Source: SKGN01 sp050948865 (GTDB lineage Bacteria; Bacillota_I; Bacilli_A; RF39; UBA660). From it: DNA of 64,000 nt. A program made the translations under genes and the position numbers. A model generated the notes under the pieces. That model ran no database searches. It was not told the DNA's origin and worked only from the letters and a program-made list of their open reading frames with translations. Positions 7,958-16,613 of the stretch are shown here, piece by piece (the stretch's first letter is position 1; each line of letters opens with the position of its first letter). The DNA lies in assembly GCA_050948865.1 (NCBI GenBank), contig JBMNEQ010000001.1:248001-312000 (forward strand), given 5' to 3'.

Positions 7958-10456
7958 ATGAAATTTATAACTAATTTGTTTAATCATGAATATAAAGAAT
8001 TAAAAAAATTTAGTAAAATAGCTGATCAAATTGATGAGCTAGATGAAGAGATGCAAAAATTAACTGATCAAGAATTGCAAGCTAAAACGGCTTATTTTAA
8101 AGAAAAATTAGAAAAAGGTTTAACTATTGAGGATATTTTAGTTGAAGCTTTCGCTGTAGTTAGAGAGGCTTCTTATCGAATGATTAAAGAAAGACCATAT
8201 TATGTTCAACTTTTAGGGGCTTTAACCATTCATTATGGGAATATTGCCGAGATGAAAACTGGAGAAGGAAAAACCTTAACTTCTGTGATGCCTGCTTATT
8301 TAAATGCTTTAACAGGAAAAAGTGTTCATATTATTACTGTTAATGAATATTTAGCTAATCGAGATGCAGAATGGATGGGACAAATTTTCAGGTTTTTAGG
8401 TCTAACAGTTGGTGTTAATTTAAGATCTTTAACTCCTGAAGAAAAAATAGAGGTCTATAATATGGATATTTTATACTCTACAAATAATGAAATTGGATTT
8501 GATTATCTTCGGGATAATATGGTAGTTAATAAAAATAACCGAGTTCAACGTTCTTTAGATTTTGCTATTATTGATGAAGTAGACTCTGTTTTAATTGATG
8601 AAGCTAGAACACCTTTAATTATTTCTGGGGGTGTTATGAAATCAATGAACTTATATATTGATGCTGATTTGTTTGTCAAGAGTTTAAAAGAAGATGAAGA
8701 CTATATAAAAGATGAAAAGACTGAAAGTGTTAGTTTAAGTGATGGAGGTTCTAGGAAAGCAGAAAAATATTTTAAAGTAAAGAATTTATATGATATTAAT
8801 AATTCAGGATTAGTTCATCATATTAATCAATCTTTAAAAGCTAATTATTCAATGAGTAAAGATATTGATTATGTTGTTCAAGAGGATAAAATTATTATTG
8901 TTGATAAGTTTACGGGTCGTTTAATGCAGGGGCGGGCTTTTAGTGAAGGATTACATCAAGCGATTGAAGCTAAAGAAGGAGTAAAGATTAATAAAGAAAC
9001 ACAAACGGTAGCTACAATTACTTTTCAAAACTTATTTAGAATGTATAAAAAACTTTCTGGAATGACAGGAACTGCTAAAACAGAAGAAGAAGAGTTTAGA
9101 AATATTTATAATATGTATGTTATTAGTATTCCACCTAATAAAGAAATAATAAGAGAAGATATGGCTGATTTATTATATCCAACATTGGAAGGAAAATTTA
9201 AGGCAATAGTAAAGGAAATAGAGGCCCGTTATAAAAAAGGGCAACCCGTATTAGTGGGAACAATTGCTATTGAAACTAGTGAATTAATTAGTTCTTTATT
9301 AGGAAAGAAAAAGATTCCTCATGAAGTTTTGAACGCTAAAAATCATGCTCGAGAAGCAGAAATTATTGCTAAAGCTGGAGAAAAGAAATCTGTAACTATA
9401 GCTACTAATATGGCGGGAAGAGGAACAGATATTAAATTAGGAGAAGGAGTTAAGGAATTAGGGGGATTATGTGTTATTGGGACAGAAAGACACGAATCAA
9501 GAAGAATTGATAATCAATTAAGAGGACGTTCTGGAAGACAAGGAGATCCTGGTTTTTCTCAATTTTTTGTTTCTTTAGAAGATGAATTAATGATTAGATT
9601 TGGATCAGATCGTTTTAAAGGAATGTTAACTTCTGTTGGTTTTTCTGATGAACAAGCAATAAGAAGTAAGATGTTTACTAATTCAGTAGAGTCTGCCCAA
9701 AAAAGAGTGGAAGGAAATAACTTTGATATTCGTAAACAATTATTACAGTATGATGATGTAATGAATAATCAAAGAGAGAATATTTATAAAATAAGAAATG
9801 AGATTTTAGATAGTGAATCAATTAGGGAAAGAGTATTAGAATTATTTAAAAGATATATAGAAGAAATAATTAATAGTCATTTAGTAATAGAATCTTCTTT
9901 ATCTATTGATGATTATAAAGAAATAATTGAGGCCGTAAATGAAAATCTTCTTCGTCATAAAAAAATTGAAGTTTCTGAAGTCAAAGATTTAAATCCTGAA
10001 GAAAGTATTAATTTTATTTATGAAGAGGTTTTAAAAGATTATGAAAGTAAATTAGAAAAGTTACCAGAGGAAATAATTAATGAATTTGAAAAAGCTATTT
10101 ATTTAAATATGATTGACACTTATTGGATGGATCATATTAATACAATGGCACAGCTTCGAGAAGGTATTCATTTACGTAGTTATGCTCAAGTAAATCCTCT
10201 TCAGGCTTATACTATGGAGGGTTATGATTTATATGATGAAATGATGAAGAAAATAGAAAAACAGACTTCTATTTATTTGATTAAAGCAGAAGTAAGACAA
10301 AATCTTGAAAGAAAAGAAGTAAAAGGAATTAAGAATGTTTCTAATGATGATGAAAGTAAAACAATTAAGAAACCAAAAAGGGTGAAGAAAGTAGGAAGAA
10401 ATGAACTTTGTCCTTGTGGAAGTGGTAAAAAGTATAAACAATGTTGTGGAAAATAA
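7958..10456 (+). CDS. secA: Protein translocase ATPase SecA
   Basis: SecA is the motor that pushes unfolded preproteins through SecYEG. The 832-residue protein shows the Walker A region MKTGEGKTL, DEAD-like IIDEVDSVLIDEARTPLIISG, the linker GMTGTAKTEEEEF, helicase motifs ATNMAGRGTDIKLG and QLRGRSGRQGD, and the scaffold and wing domains. It ends with the zinc-binding tail CPCGSGKKYKQCC that contacts SecB or the ribosome. I chose the ATG at 7958 because AAAGGAG is 8-10 bp upstream; the in-frame ATG at 7949 directly abuts that site. prfB follows after 51 bp, a common Firmicutes order. Confidence 0.98.
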   Translation: MKFITNLFNHEYKELKKFSKIADQIDELDEEMQKLTDQELQAKTAYFKEKLEKGLTIEDILVEAFAVVREASYRMIKERPYYVQLLGALTIHYGNIAEMKTGEGKTLTSVMPAYLNALTGKSVHIITVNEYLANRDAEWMGQIFRFLGLTVGVNLRSLTPEEKIEVYNMDILYSTNNEIGFDYLRDNMVVNKNNRVQRSLDFAIIDEVDSVLIDEARTPLIISGGVMKSMNLYIDADLFVKSLKEDEDYIKDEKTESVSLSDGGSRKAEKYFKVKNLYDINNSGLVHHINQSLKANYSMSKDIDYVVQEDKIIIVDKFTGRLMQGRAFSEGLHQAIEAKEGVKINKETQTVATITFQNLFRMYKKLSGMTGTAKTEEEEFRNIYNMYVISIPPNKEIIREDMADLLYPTLEGKFKAIVKEIEARYKKGQPVLVGTIAIETSELISSLLGKKKIPHEVLNAKNHAREAEIIAKAGEKKSVTIATNMAGRGTDIKLGEGVKELGGLCVIGTERHESRRIDNQLRGRSGRQGDPGFSQFFVSLEDELMIRFGSDRFKGMLTSVGFSDEQAIRSKMFTNSVESAQKRVEGNNFDIRKQLLQYDDVMNNQRENIYKIRNEILDSESIRERVLELFKRYIEEIINSHLVIESSLSIDDYKEIIEAVNENLLRHKKIEVSEVKDLNPEESINFIYEEVLKDYESKLEKLPEEIINEFEKAIYLNMIDTYWMDHINTMAQLREGIHLRSYAQVNPLQAYTMEGYDLYDEMMKKIEKQTSIYLIKAEVRQNLERKEVKGIKNVSNDDESKTIKKPKRVKKVGRNELCPCGSGKKYKQCCGK

Positions 10457-10507
10457 AAAAAGGTTAAAGAGTTAGTTAATACATGTTATACTATTTTTGG
10501 TGATACT

Positions 10508-11627
10508 ATGGAATTAAATATATTAAAAAAGGAATTAGAAAGTAAAAAAGAAGAACTAGAAAAAATATGGAGGTTACTTTGACTATTCTAATAAAGAAAA
10601 AGAGATAATTAAATTAGTTGAGAAAACTAAAGAAAATAATTTTTGGAAGAATAAAGAAGGAGCAGAAAAAACAACTGAAGAGATAAAAACCTTAAAAAAT
10701 GAAGTAAGAGAAATTAAGGATTTAATAAAAAGAAGTCAAGATAATTTAGAATTGGTTACTTTATTAGAAGAAAATTATGATGAAGAATTAAAACAAGAAG
10801 TAGTAAAAGATTTTAAAATATTAGAAAAAGAGATATCTAATTTTGAGTTAAAAACTCTTTTAAAGGGTCCTTATGATAAAAATGATGTTATTTTAGAAGT
10901 TCATTCAGGGGCAGGAGGAATAGAAGCTTGTGATTGGGCCTCAATGCTTTTAAGAATGTATTTAAAATGGTGTTTTAATCATAATTATCAGGTTGAGGTT
11001 GTTGATACTCAAAAGGAAGATGAAGCGGGGATTAAAAGTGCTTCTTTATTAATAAAAGGATTATATGCTTATGGTTATTTAAAAAGTGAAAAAGGAATCC
11101 ATCGTTTAATTAGATTATCCCCTTTTGATACTGGAAAAAGAAGGCATACTTCTTTTGCTTCAATTGAAGTAATTCCTAGTATAGAAAAATCTAAAGAAAT
11201 TGATCTTAAGGATAGTGATTTAAAAATAGATGTTTATAAAAGTAGTGGGGCGGGTGGTCAATCAGTAAATACTACTGATAGTGCAGTTCGTATTACTCAT
11301 TTACCAACTAATATAACAGTAACTTGTCAAAATGAAAGAAGCCAAATCAAAAATAAAGAAAAAGCTTTGCAAATTTTAAAAAGTAAAATATTTAAATTAA
11401 AAGAAGAGGAATTAGAAAAATCCCTTTCTAAAATAAAAGGTCTAACTAAAGAAATAGATTTTGGTTCTCAAATTAGGACTTATACTTTACATCCTTATAA
11501 GTTAATTAAGGATCATCGAACTGGTTTAGAAATAGGTAATATTCAAAAGGTATTTGATGGGGAAATAGATTTATTTATTGAAGCATATTTGAAAGGAGTT
11601 CCTAATCATGATGAAGGAAGTAAGTAA
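10508..11627 (+). CDS. prfB: Peptide chain release factor 2, read through a programmed +1 frameshift
   Basis: RF2 ends translation at UAA and UGA. The gene begins at the ATG at 10508 and hits an in-frame UGA after 24 codons (10580-10582). A +1 slip at CUU-U continues as LDYSNKEKEII in the second frame to 11627, giving about 372 residues. The catalytic GGQ (GAGGQSVNTTDSAVRITH) lies about two thirds along, and the specificity region SPFDTGKRRHTSF is present. The presence of RF2 with this autoregulatory UGA shows that UGA is a stop codon in this organism. Its end overlaps the next gene by 20 bp. Confidence 0.97.
10569..10583 (+). promoter_or_regulatory. RF2 autoregulatory frameshift site
   Basis: GGAGG, a 3-nt spacer (TTA), CTT TGA C: a Shine-Dalgarno-like stimulator, slippery CUU and weak UGA-C stop in the standard spacing. 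Low RF2 slows termination and lets the ribosome slip +1. Confidence 0.95.
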
Positions 11628-12456
11628 TAAAAAAAAGCAAGAAGTAAAAAGATATATAACATTATTTTTAGGTCTATTTATATATGCTTCTACTTATAAT
11701 TTATTTATGTTATCTAATAATATTGTGGCTGGTGGTGTTAGTGGAATCGCTATTATAACTCAAGATTTAATAAATCCTGCTTTATTGATTTTTCTTTCCA
11801 CTTGTGTCTTATTCTTTTTAAGTTATTTTTTGTTAGGAAAAACTCAAACTAAAGCTTCTTTTATTGGAGCAATTAGTTATCCCTTTTTTGTTTGGTTAAC
11901 TTCTAATATAGGAAATGTTATTAAGATTGAACATCATGATCTTTTATTAATTTCTATTTTTGCTGGTCTTTTAGGAGGCTTTTCAACAGGATTAATTTTA
12001 AAAAATGGTTTTACTACTGGAGGAACAGATATCTTAAATCAAATAGTTTCTAAATATTTTAATATTTCTATTGGAAGTGCTATCTTAATTAATGATGGTT
12101 TAATTGTTTTAGCAGGAGGAATAGTTTTTGGATGGACAAAAGTAATGTATGCGATTATTGTAATTTATATTTTAAGTATGATTGCTGACAAAGTTATTTT
12201 AGGAATATCTAGTAATAAAGCCTTTTATATAGTAACTTCTAAAGATGAAGAAGTAAAAAAATATATTATTGGAAAGTTAGGTTATGGGGTTACTATTTTA
12301 GAATCAAAAGGAGGCTATACTGGAGTTAGACAAAATGTTTTAATGTGTGTTTTACCAACTAGGGATTATTTTAAATTAAAAGAAGGAATAAAAACAATTG
12401 ATAAGGAAGCTTTTTTTGTTATTACAGATTCTTATGAAGTTTTAGGGGGAGCTTAA
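11608..12456 (+). CDS. YitT-family membrane protein
   Basis: This 282-residue protein has about five or six membrane segments followed by a soluble C-terminal domain (DUF2179-like, about residues 205-278). The motif NNIVAGGVSGIAIITQ near residues 40-55 and LKNGFTTGGTDILNQIVSKY near 131-150 are typical of the YitT/YpjC/YvjA family. The cellular function of this family is not established; a transport role is inferred. A GAAAGGAG site lies before ATG 11608, inside the prfB coding end, which suggests coupling. Confidence 0.88.
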   Translation: MMKEVSNKKKQEVKRYITLFLGLFIYASTYNLFMLSNNIVAGGVSGIAIITQDLINPALLIFLSTCVLFFLSYFLLGKTQTKASFIGAISYPFFVWLTSNIGNVIKIEHHDLLLISIFAGLLGGFSTGLILKNGFTTGGTDILNQIVSKYFNISIGSAILINDGLIVLAGGIVFGWTKVMYAIIVIYILSMIADKVILGISSNKAFYIVTSKDEEVKKYIIGKLGYGVTILESKGGYTGVRQNVLMCVLPTRDYFKLKEGIKTIDKEAFFVITDSYEVLGGA

Positions 12457-12490
12457 ATTTAAGGCGAATTAGGAAGTAAGGTGAATAAAA

Positions 12491-13186
12491 ATGGAGTTAA
12501 TAAGAATAAAGAATGTTGATAAGCAGTATCCTAATGGAGTTACTGCCATCTATGATCTTAATTTAAGAATTAAAAAAGGAGATTTTGTTTTTGTGATTGG
12601 GGCCTCTGGAAGTGGGAAATCAACTTTAATAAAAATGCTTCATCGAGAAGAAAAGCCTAATAAGGGACAAATAATAATTGGTGGTATTGATGTTGCTAAA
12701 TTAAGAAATAATAAAGTTTATAAATTAAGAAGAAAATTAGGAGTTGTTTTTCAAGATTTTAAATTATTATCTAAATTAACAGTTTATGAAAATGTAGCTT
12801 TCACTTTAGAAATGTTTGGTTTACCAAAAAGGGAAATACAAAAGAAAACTTTAAAAGCTTTAGAATTAGTAGGTTTAAAAAATAAGGCAAAAGAATTTCC
12901 AGAAAAACTTTCAGGTGGTGAACAACAAAGAGTAGCGATCGCTAGAGCGATTGTGAATGGTCCTAAATTGTTATTATGTGATGAACCAACCGGAAATTTA
13001 GATCCAGATACTAGTTATGAAATAGTTAAGGTCTTAGAAACAATTAATAATTTAGGAACAACTATTATTATGGCAACTCATGATCGGGAGATAGTTGATA
13101 AAATGAAAAAGAGGGTTGTATTATTAATTGATGGTAAATTAGATAAAGATTATGAACAAGGGAGTTATAATTATGAAGATAATTAG
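12491..13186 (+). CDS. ftsE: Cell-division ABC ATPase FtsE
   Basis: FtsE is the cytoplasmic ATPase of the FtsEX complex, which activates peptidoglycan hydrolases at the septum or cell side wall. It shows Walker A GASGSGKSTL near residues 37-46, Q-loop VFQDFKLL, signature LSGGEQQRVAIARAI near 141-155, Walker B LLLCDEPTGNLD and H-loop ATHD. The 231 residues match the family. The gene overlaps ftsX by 14 bp. Confidence 0.97.
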   Translation: MELIRIKNVDKQYPNGVTAIYDLNLRIKKGDFVFVIGASGSGKSTLIKMLHREEKPNKGQIIIGGIDVAKLRNNKVYKLRRKLGVVFQDFKLLSKLTVYENVAFTLEMFGLPKREIQKKTLKALELVGLKNKAKEFPEKLSGGEQQRVAIARAIVNGPKLLLCDEPTGNLDPDTSYEIVKVLETINNLGTTIIMATHDREIVDKMKKRVVLLIDGKLDKDYEQGSYNYEDN

Positions 13187-14072
13187 AGTATTAGGTAGAA
13201 ATATAAGAGATGCTTTTCGTAGCGTTTTTAGAAATTTTAGTTTAAGTGCAGCTTCTATTTCTTGTATAACAATCACTCTTATTATTGTAGCTTTATCGAT
13301 TTTGTCTTCTTATAATGTTGAAAACTTCGCTAAATTAATGAAACAAGATTTTACAATTGTTGTTTTTATTAAGACTGATGTTAATGAAGAAAGATTACAA
13401 GAAATAGAAAAGGAAATAAATAAATTAGAGAATGTGGAAAGTTTTACTTTTGAAAGTAAAGAAGAGATAGCTTCATCAATGATGGAAACTTCTGATACTT
13501 TCCAAAAAATAATTGCTCAGTGGGAAGAAGGTGAAAATCCTCTTCAAGATACTTTTTTAATAAAGGTTAAAAAAATTGATAGAATTAGTCAAACTGCTAA
13601 ACAAATAAAAAAGATTGAAGGCGTAGATCTAGTTAAATATGGGGAAGGAATAGTAGAAAGATTGTTAAAAGTTTTTGATCTTGTTGAACAAGCTTTAATA
13701 ATTATGGTTTTACTTTTAGTTTTTGTTACAGCTTTTTTAATTACTAATACTATTAAATTAACTATTTTTTCAAGAAGAAAAGAAATAGAAATTATGCGTT
13801 TAGTCGGTGCTTCTAATTTAAATATTCAACTCCCTTTTTTAATAGAAGGCTTAATCCTAGGAATATTAGGATCTTTAATACCAATAGGATTGGTTATTTA
13901 TGGTTATACAGCCTTATATAAAAACTTTGGTGGACAATTATTTTCTCCTTTTGTTAAATTAGTTCAACCAGAACCATTTATATATATATTATCTTGTGGG
14001 TTAATAATTATGGGAATTATAGTAGGGATGATGGGTAGTGTTTTTGCAGTAAGAAAATATTTAAGAATTTAA
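13173..14072 (+). CDS. ftsX: Cell-division ABC permease FtsX
   Basis: FtsX is the membrane partner of FtsE and signals through its extracellular loop to peptidoglycan hydrolases. It has one N-terminal membrane segment (about 20-45), a long extracytoplasmic domain (residues 46-165) and three C-terminal membrane segments. The FtsX motif SRRKEIEIMRLVGASN lies before the second loop. I chose the ATG at 13173 because AAGGGAG is placed correctly before it; the in-frame ATG at 13152 has no site. The LysM amidase at the right end of the window is the type of enzyme such a system controls, though linkage is not shown. Confidence 0.95.
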   Translation: MKIIRVLGRNIRDAFRSVFRNFSLSAASISCITITLIIVALSILSSYNVENFAKLMKQDFTIVVFIKTDVNEERLQEIEKEINKLENVESFTFESKEEIASSMMETSDTFQKIIAQWEEGENPLQDTFLIKVKKIDRISQTAKQIKKIEGVDLVKYGEGIVERLLKVFDLVEQALIIMVLLLVFVTAFLITNTIKLTIFSRRKEIEIMRLVGASNLNIQLPFLIEGLILGILGSLIPIGLVIYGYTALYKNFGGQLFSPFVKLVQPEPFIYILSCGLIIMGIIVGMMGSVFAVRKYLRI

Positions 14073-14083
14073 ATGGAGGTCTT

Positions 14084-14764
14084 ATGTTTAGAAAAGAAAA
14101 GTTTGGAATAAATAAAACCTATATTGATATGAGTAATAAAGGTAATTATTATCGACCAAAAAAGCAGTCTACTGATTATAGCAAATATCTAGCTTTATTT
14201 ATTTTAATATTTAGCGCTATTATAATACTATGGTTAGGTGGCTTTTTAGAAACAGTTGATCAAGAAGAAAATTATTTAAACATGAAAAAAGAAGTATGTG
14301 AAAAATCAATTATTTATGTTCAAACTAAAAAAGAGCAACAAGATAAATTACCAGGGAAGATTATTTATATAACAGTAAAGGATTTATTGAAAGAAGGTTT
14401 ATTAGAAGAAGAATTAATTGATCAAAGAACAGGAAAAAAGATAGCAAGAGATACCCATATTAGATTAGAAGTAAATAATGAAGGTGAGATTCTTTGCTCA
14501 GGTTTTGCTTTTCCTGAAGATGATAGAATACCTCCAGTTATAGAATTAATAGGAGAAGAAACTATCAATATTAAATTAGGAACTTCTTTTATTGATCCAG
14601 GAGTATATGCTGTTGATAATAAAGATGGAGATATAACTAATAAAATAATTAGAAGTGGACACTTGGATGTAAATAAAATAGGAACATATAAAATATATTA
14701 TGATGTTTCTGATATAGCAGGAAATCCAGCCAAACAAAAACAAAGAATAATTATTATTAATTAA
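14084..14764 (+). CDS. Membrane-anchored pilin-like protein with a C-terminal DUF5011 Ig-like domain
   Basis: This is a 226-residue protein with a cytoplasmic N-terminus, one membrane segment (about residues 39-58) and an outside domain. The middle part, with YVQTKKEQQDKLPGKIIYIT followed by VKDLLKEGLLEEELID, resembles the region of the next gene product that reads VTLKDLVGDGLLKDKIINPRS. Both look like the pseudopilin body. The last about 80 residues (DRIPPVIELIGEETINIKLG through SDIAGN) form a DUF5011/HYR-like beta-sandwich common in surface proteins. It lacks the GFTLIEL leader of its neighbour. It is likely a cell-surface partner of the variable protein downstream. Confidence 0.7.
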   Translation: MFRKEKFGINKTYIDMSNKGNYYRPKKQSTDYSKYLALFILIFSAIIILWLGGFLETVDQEENYLNMKKEVCEKSIIYVQTKKEQQDKLPGKIIYITVKDLLKEGLLEEELIDQRTGKKIARDTHIRLEVNNEGEILCSGFAFPEDDRIPPVIELIGEETINIKLGTSFIDPGVYAVDNKDGDITNKIIRSGHLDVNKIGTYKIYYDVSDIAGNPAKQKQRIIIIN

Positions 14765-14811
14765 ACAAAATTAATTGGTAAAAATTACCAGCAAAAACGT
14801 GACGTAAAACC

Positions 14812-14840
14812 TTGACAGACAATATCTTAGGTGCTATTTT
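14812..14840 (+). promoter_or_regulatory. Promoter of the variable surface protein gene
   Basis: TTGACA (14812-14817), a 17-bp spacer and TGc-TATTTT (14832-14840) make a good extended sigma-A promoter. It is followed by AGGAGG at 14847-14852 and the ATG at 14863. A TTG inside the -35 box opens the reading frame but cannot be the start. Confidence 0.8.
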
Positions 14841-14862
14841 TATAGTAGGAGGTACCGAAGAT

Positions 14863-16407
14863 ATGTTTGTCTTTTTTAAGAAGAAAAATAAAGGTTTTAC
14901 TCTAATAGAATTATTAACAGTCATTATAGTCTTAATAATTATAGTTTCTATAGCAGTACCAAATATTATGAAAGTAGTGAATAACTCTAAAGAAAGATCT
15001 TATCAGTTATTAATAGAATCAATTGAGAATAGTGCTCAGTTATATGTCTCTAAAGATCGTAAAACAGTAACTGATTATTTAAAGGATAATGAAGGAGAAT
15101 CCTATAAAGTAACATTAAAGGATTTAGTAGGAGATGGTCTATTAAAAGATAAAATAATAAATCCCAGAAGTAACGAAGTAATTTCTCTTACAAAAGGTGT
15201 TTTAGTCATGTATTCAGATAAAGGCTCTTTATTATATTGTTATGAGGATAAGGAGTGTCCTCTACCATGTGAGGCGCCACTTCCTTCGCCTTTTCCGCCT
15301 AAATTAGATGTTGGAATGATTCCTATAAGATGGGATGATACACAATGGGTAAAAGCAGATATAACTAAGGAATGGTATGATTATGATAAACAGGAATGGG
15401 CTAATGTGGTGTTGGTAAAGAGTGAGAAAAGAGGATATTATAAATCAGCAGAAGCAATTGGAAATCCTATATTAGAAGATGATGTCTTAGCTTATTTAGT
15501 GTGGATACCAAGATATAGATATCAGTTATTTAATGTAGAATTTAAAGGAGTTAATGAAGTTCCAAAACAAACAATAGAAATAGAGTTTGAATCAAGTACA
15601 ACTAATAAAGTAAATGGTTCAACTAATGGTAGTTGGTTAACGCATCCAGCCTTTGCTTTTGGAGAAAATGAAATTACAGGTTTTTGGATTGGAAAATTTG
15701 AAACAACGGGATCTGAGGAAAACCCCACAGTAAAACCTGGAAAACCATCAGTTAGAAGTATAAATGTAAGTGGGTTATACGCAATGAATAAATTATTTGA
15801 AACATCATCACTTTATGGACTTGAAGATAGTGATGCTCATATGTTAAAGAATATGGAATGGGGAGCAGTAGCGTATTTAAGTCATAGTAAATATGGAAAA
15901 AATGCAGAAATAACAATTAGTGGAAAACCTGGTTACTGTACAGGAGGGGCATGTGATATAACAGCTTATTCTGGTAATGTTGGTCAAAGTACAACAGGAA
16001 ATGTTTATGGTGTATATGATATGAGTGGAGGAGCTTATGAATATGTAATGGGGGGAATGTATTACAGTGATAATGAAACAATTAATGTTTCTTCTTCTGG
16101 TTTTATTCAAGCAACAATTGATGGAGATACAATGGCAAAATATATAGATAAGTATGATTATGGAAGAACTTATCAAAGTCAAGATGCTTATAATCGTTCT
16201 TTTTTAGGAGATGCAACGGGGGAAACTAGGGGATGGTATAGCGATTATGCGGGTTTCGTTTATTATGATGTTTATGATAGCTATGATTATTCTTGGTTTA
16301 AGCGTGGCGGCTACTTCAATAGCGGCAGCAGTGCAGGAGTTTTTTACTTTGAAAGTGAGAGTGGTGGTGTTAGCAATAATTGTGGTAGCCGCCTCGGAGT
16401 CGTGTGA
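14863..16407 (+). CDS. Pilin-leader surface protein with an FGE/C-type-lectin-like variable C-terminus (putative DGR target)
   Basis: This 514-residue protein begins with a type IV prepilin leader: KKKNKGFTLIELL, cleavage expected after G, followed by a long hydrophobic helix. A pilin body (about residues 40-130) leads into a Pro-rich linker (CEAPLPSPFPPK). A large domain follows with WIPRYRYQLF, GFWIGKFETTG, MKNMEWGAVAYLSHS and GVYDMSGGAYEYVMGG, the pattern of formylglycine-generating-enzyme-like C-type lectin folds. The last about 60 residues are rich in Tyr, Ser, Asp and Gly (RGGYFNSGSSAGVFYF) and use GC-richer codons than the rest. That fits a DGR variable repeat, but no matching template is in the window. 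It probably displays a changeable binding surface on a pseudopilus. Confidence 0.8.
   Translation: MFVFFKKKNKGFTLIELLTVIIVLIIIVSIAVPNIMKVVNNSKERSYQLLIESIENSAQLYVSKDRKTVTDYLKDNEGESYKVTLKDLVGDGLLKDKIINPRSNEVISLTKGVLVMYSDKGSLLYCYEDKECPLPCEAPLPSPFPPKLDVGMIPIRWDDTQWVKADITKEWYDYDKQEWANVVLVKSEKRGYYKSAEAIGNPILEDDVLAYLVWIPRYRYQLFNVEFKGVNEVPKQTIEIEFESSTTNKVNGSTNGSWLTHPAFAFGENEITGFWIGKFETTGSEENPTVKPGKPSVRSINVSGLYAMNKLFETSSLYGLEDSDAHMLKNMEWGAVAYLSHSKYGKNAEITISGKPGYCTGGACDITAYSGNVGQSTTGNVYGVYDMSGGAYEYVMGGMYYSDNETINVSSSGFIQATIDGDTMAKYIDKYDYGRTYQSQDAYNRSFLGDATGETRGWYSDYAGFVYYDVYDSYDYSWFKRGGYFNSGSSAGVFYFESESGGVSNNCGSRLGVV
16231..16407 (+). repeat. Putative DGR variable region (VR2), template not in window
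   Basis: The 3' end of the gene encodes a C-lectin variable region, RGGYFNSGSSAGVFYF to a terminal GSRLGVV. Most variable-looking codons (TAT, TAC, AGC, AGT, GAT, GGC, GAA) can be reached from AAC or AAT by changing only A. GC content rises sharply here. The call rests on analogy with known DGR C-lectin targets; the left edge is approximate. The template at 55771-55961 does not match it. Confidence 0.55.
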
Positions 16408-16436
16408 GCGGTCCACTTTCCGCAGCGAGAGCCTTT
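16408..16436 (+). other. GC hairpin plus GCGAGAGCCTTT after VR2
   Basis: Directly after the stop, GCGG (16408-16411) can pair with CCGC (16420-16423). GCGAGAGCCTTT follows at 16425-16436. The same arrangement follows the first DGR target (54626-54645) at nearly the same distance from the stop. It may be the cis element that marks a variable repeat for mutagenic homing. Confidence 0.45.
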
Positions 16437-16477
16437 AAGTTCTGGTCCTTTCCGATTAAGTGTGCTTGTCCTTCCGA

Positions 16478-16522
16478 CCCTGCATAATTAACTGTGACTT
16501 TTACACAGTTAATTATACAGGG
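16478..16522 (+). terminator. Long hairpin after the VR2 gene
   Basis: CCCTG plus ATAATTAACTGTG pair with CACAGTTAATTAT plus CAGGG, 18 bp with one mismatch and a 7-nt loop. No T-run follows directly, but TTTTTTT occurs at 16551 after a partial repeat of the right arm (TAATTATACAAGGC). It probably acts as a terminator or RNA 3'-end structure. Confidence 0.6.
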
Positions 16523-16559
16523 CCTTTCATAAAATAATTATACAAGGCTGTTTTTTTAA

Positions 16560-16589
16560 TTGACAAGAACATTCGTTTGGTTATATAAT
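16560..16589 (+). promoter_or_regulatory. uvrB promoter
   Basis: TTGACA (16560-16565), an 18-bp spacer and TATAAT (16584-16589) lie 24 bp before the uvrB ATG. Both boxes match sigma-A consensus exactly. I see no clear LexA/DinR box with certainty. Confidence 0.85.
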
Positions 16590-16613
16590 ACTGGTTGATT
16601 GCGTGGTGATTAG

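Noticed and set aside
10508..10582. Separate 24-codon leader gene before prfB
   Set aside because: The spacing of GGAGG, CTT and TGA-C is the standard RF2 frameshift site, so it is the 5' part of prfB.
14812..14862. TTG start at 14812 for the VR2 protein
   Set aside because: This TTG is part of a TTGACA -35 box. The ATG at 14863 has AGGAGG and is followed directly by a prepilin leader.
15877..16416. Open frames on the minus strand under the VR2 gene, rich in Ile, Thr and Ser
   Set aside because: They have no ribosome binding sites and are codon shadows of the lectin gene.
16478..16522. Long hairpin as a phage attachment site or CRISPR repeat
   Set aside because: It occurs once, is followed by a T-run within 30 bp and lies between a stop codon and a promoter, which suits a terminator better.
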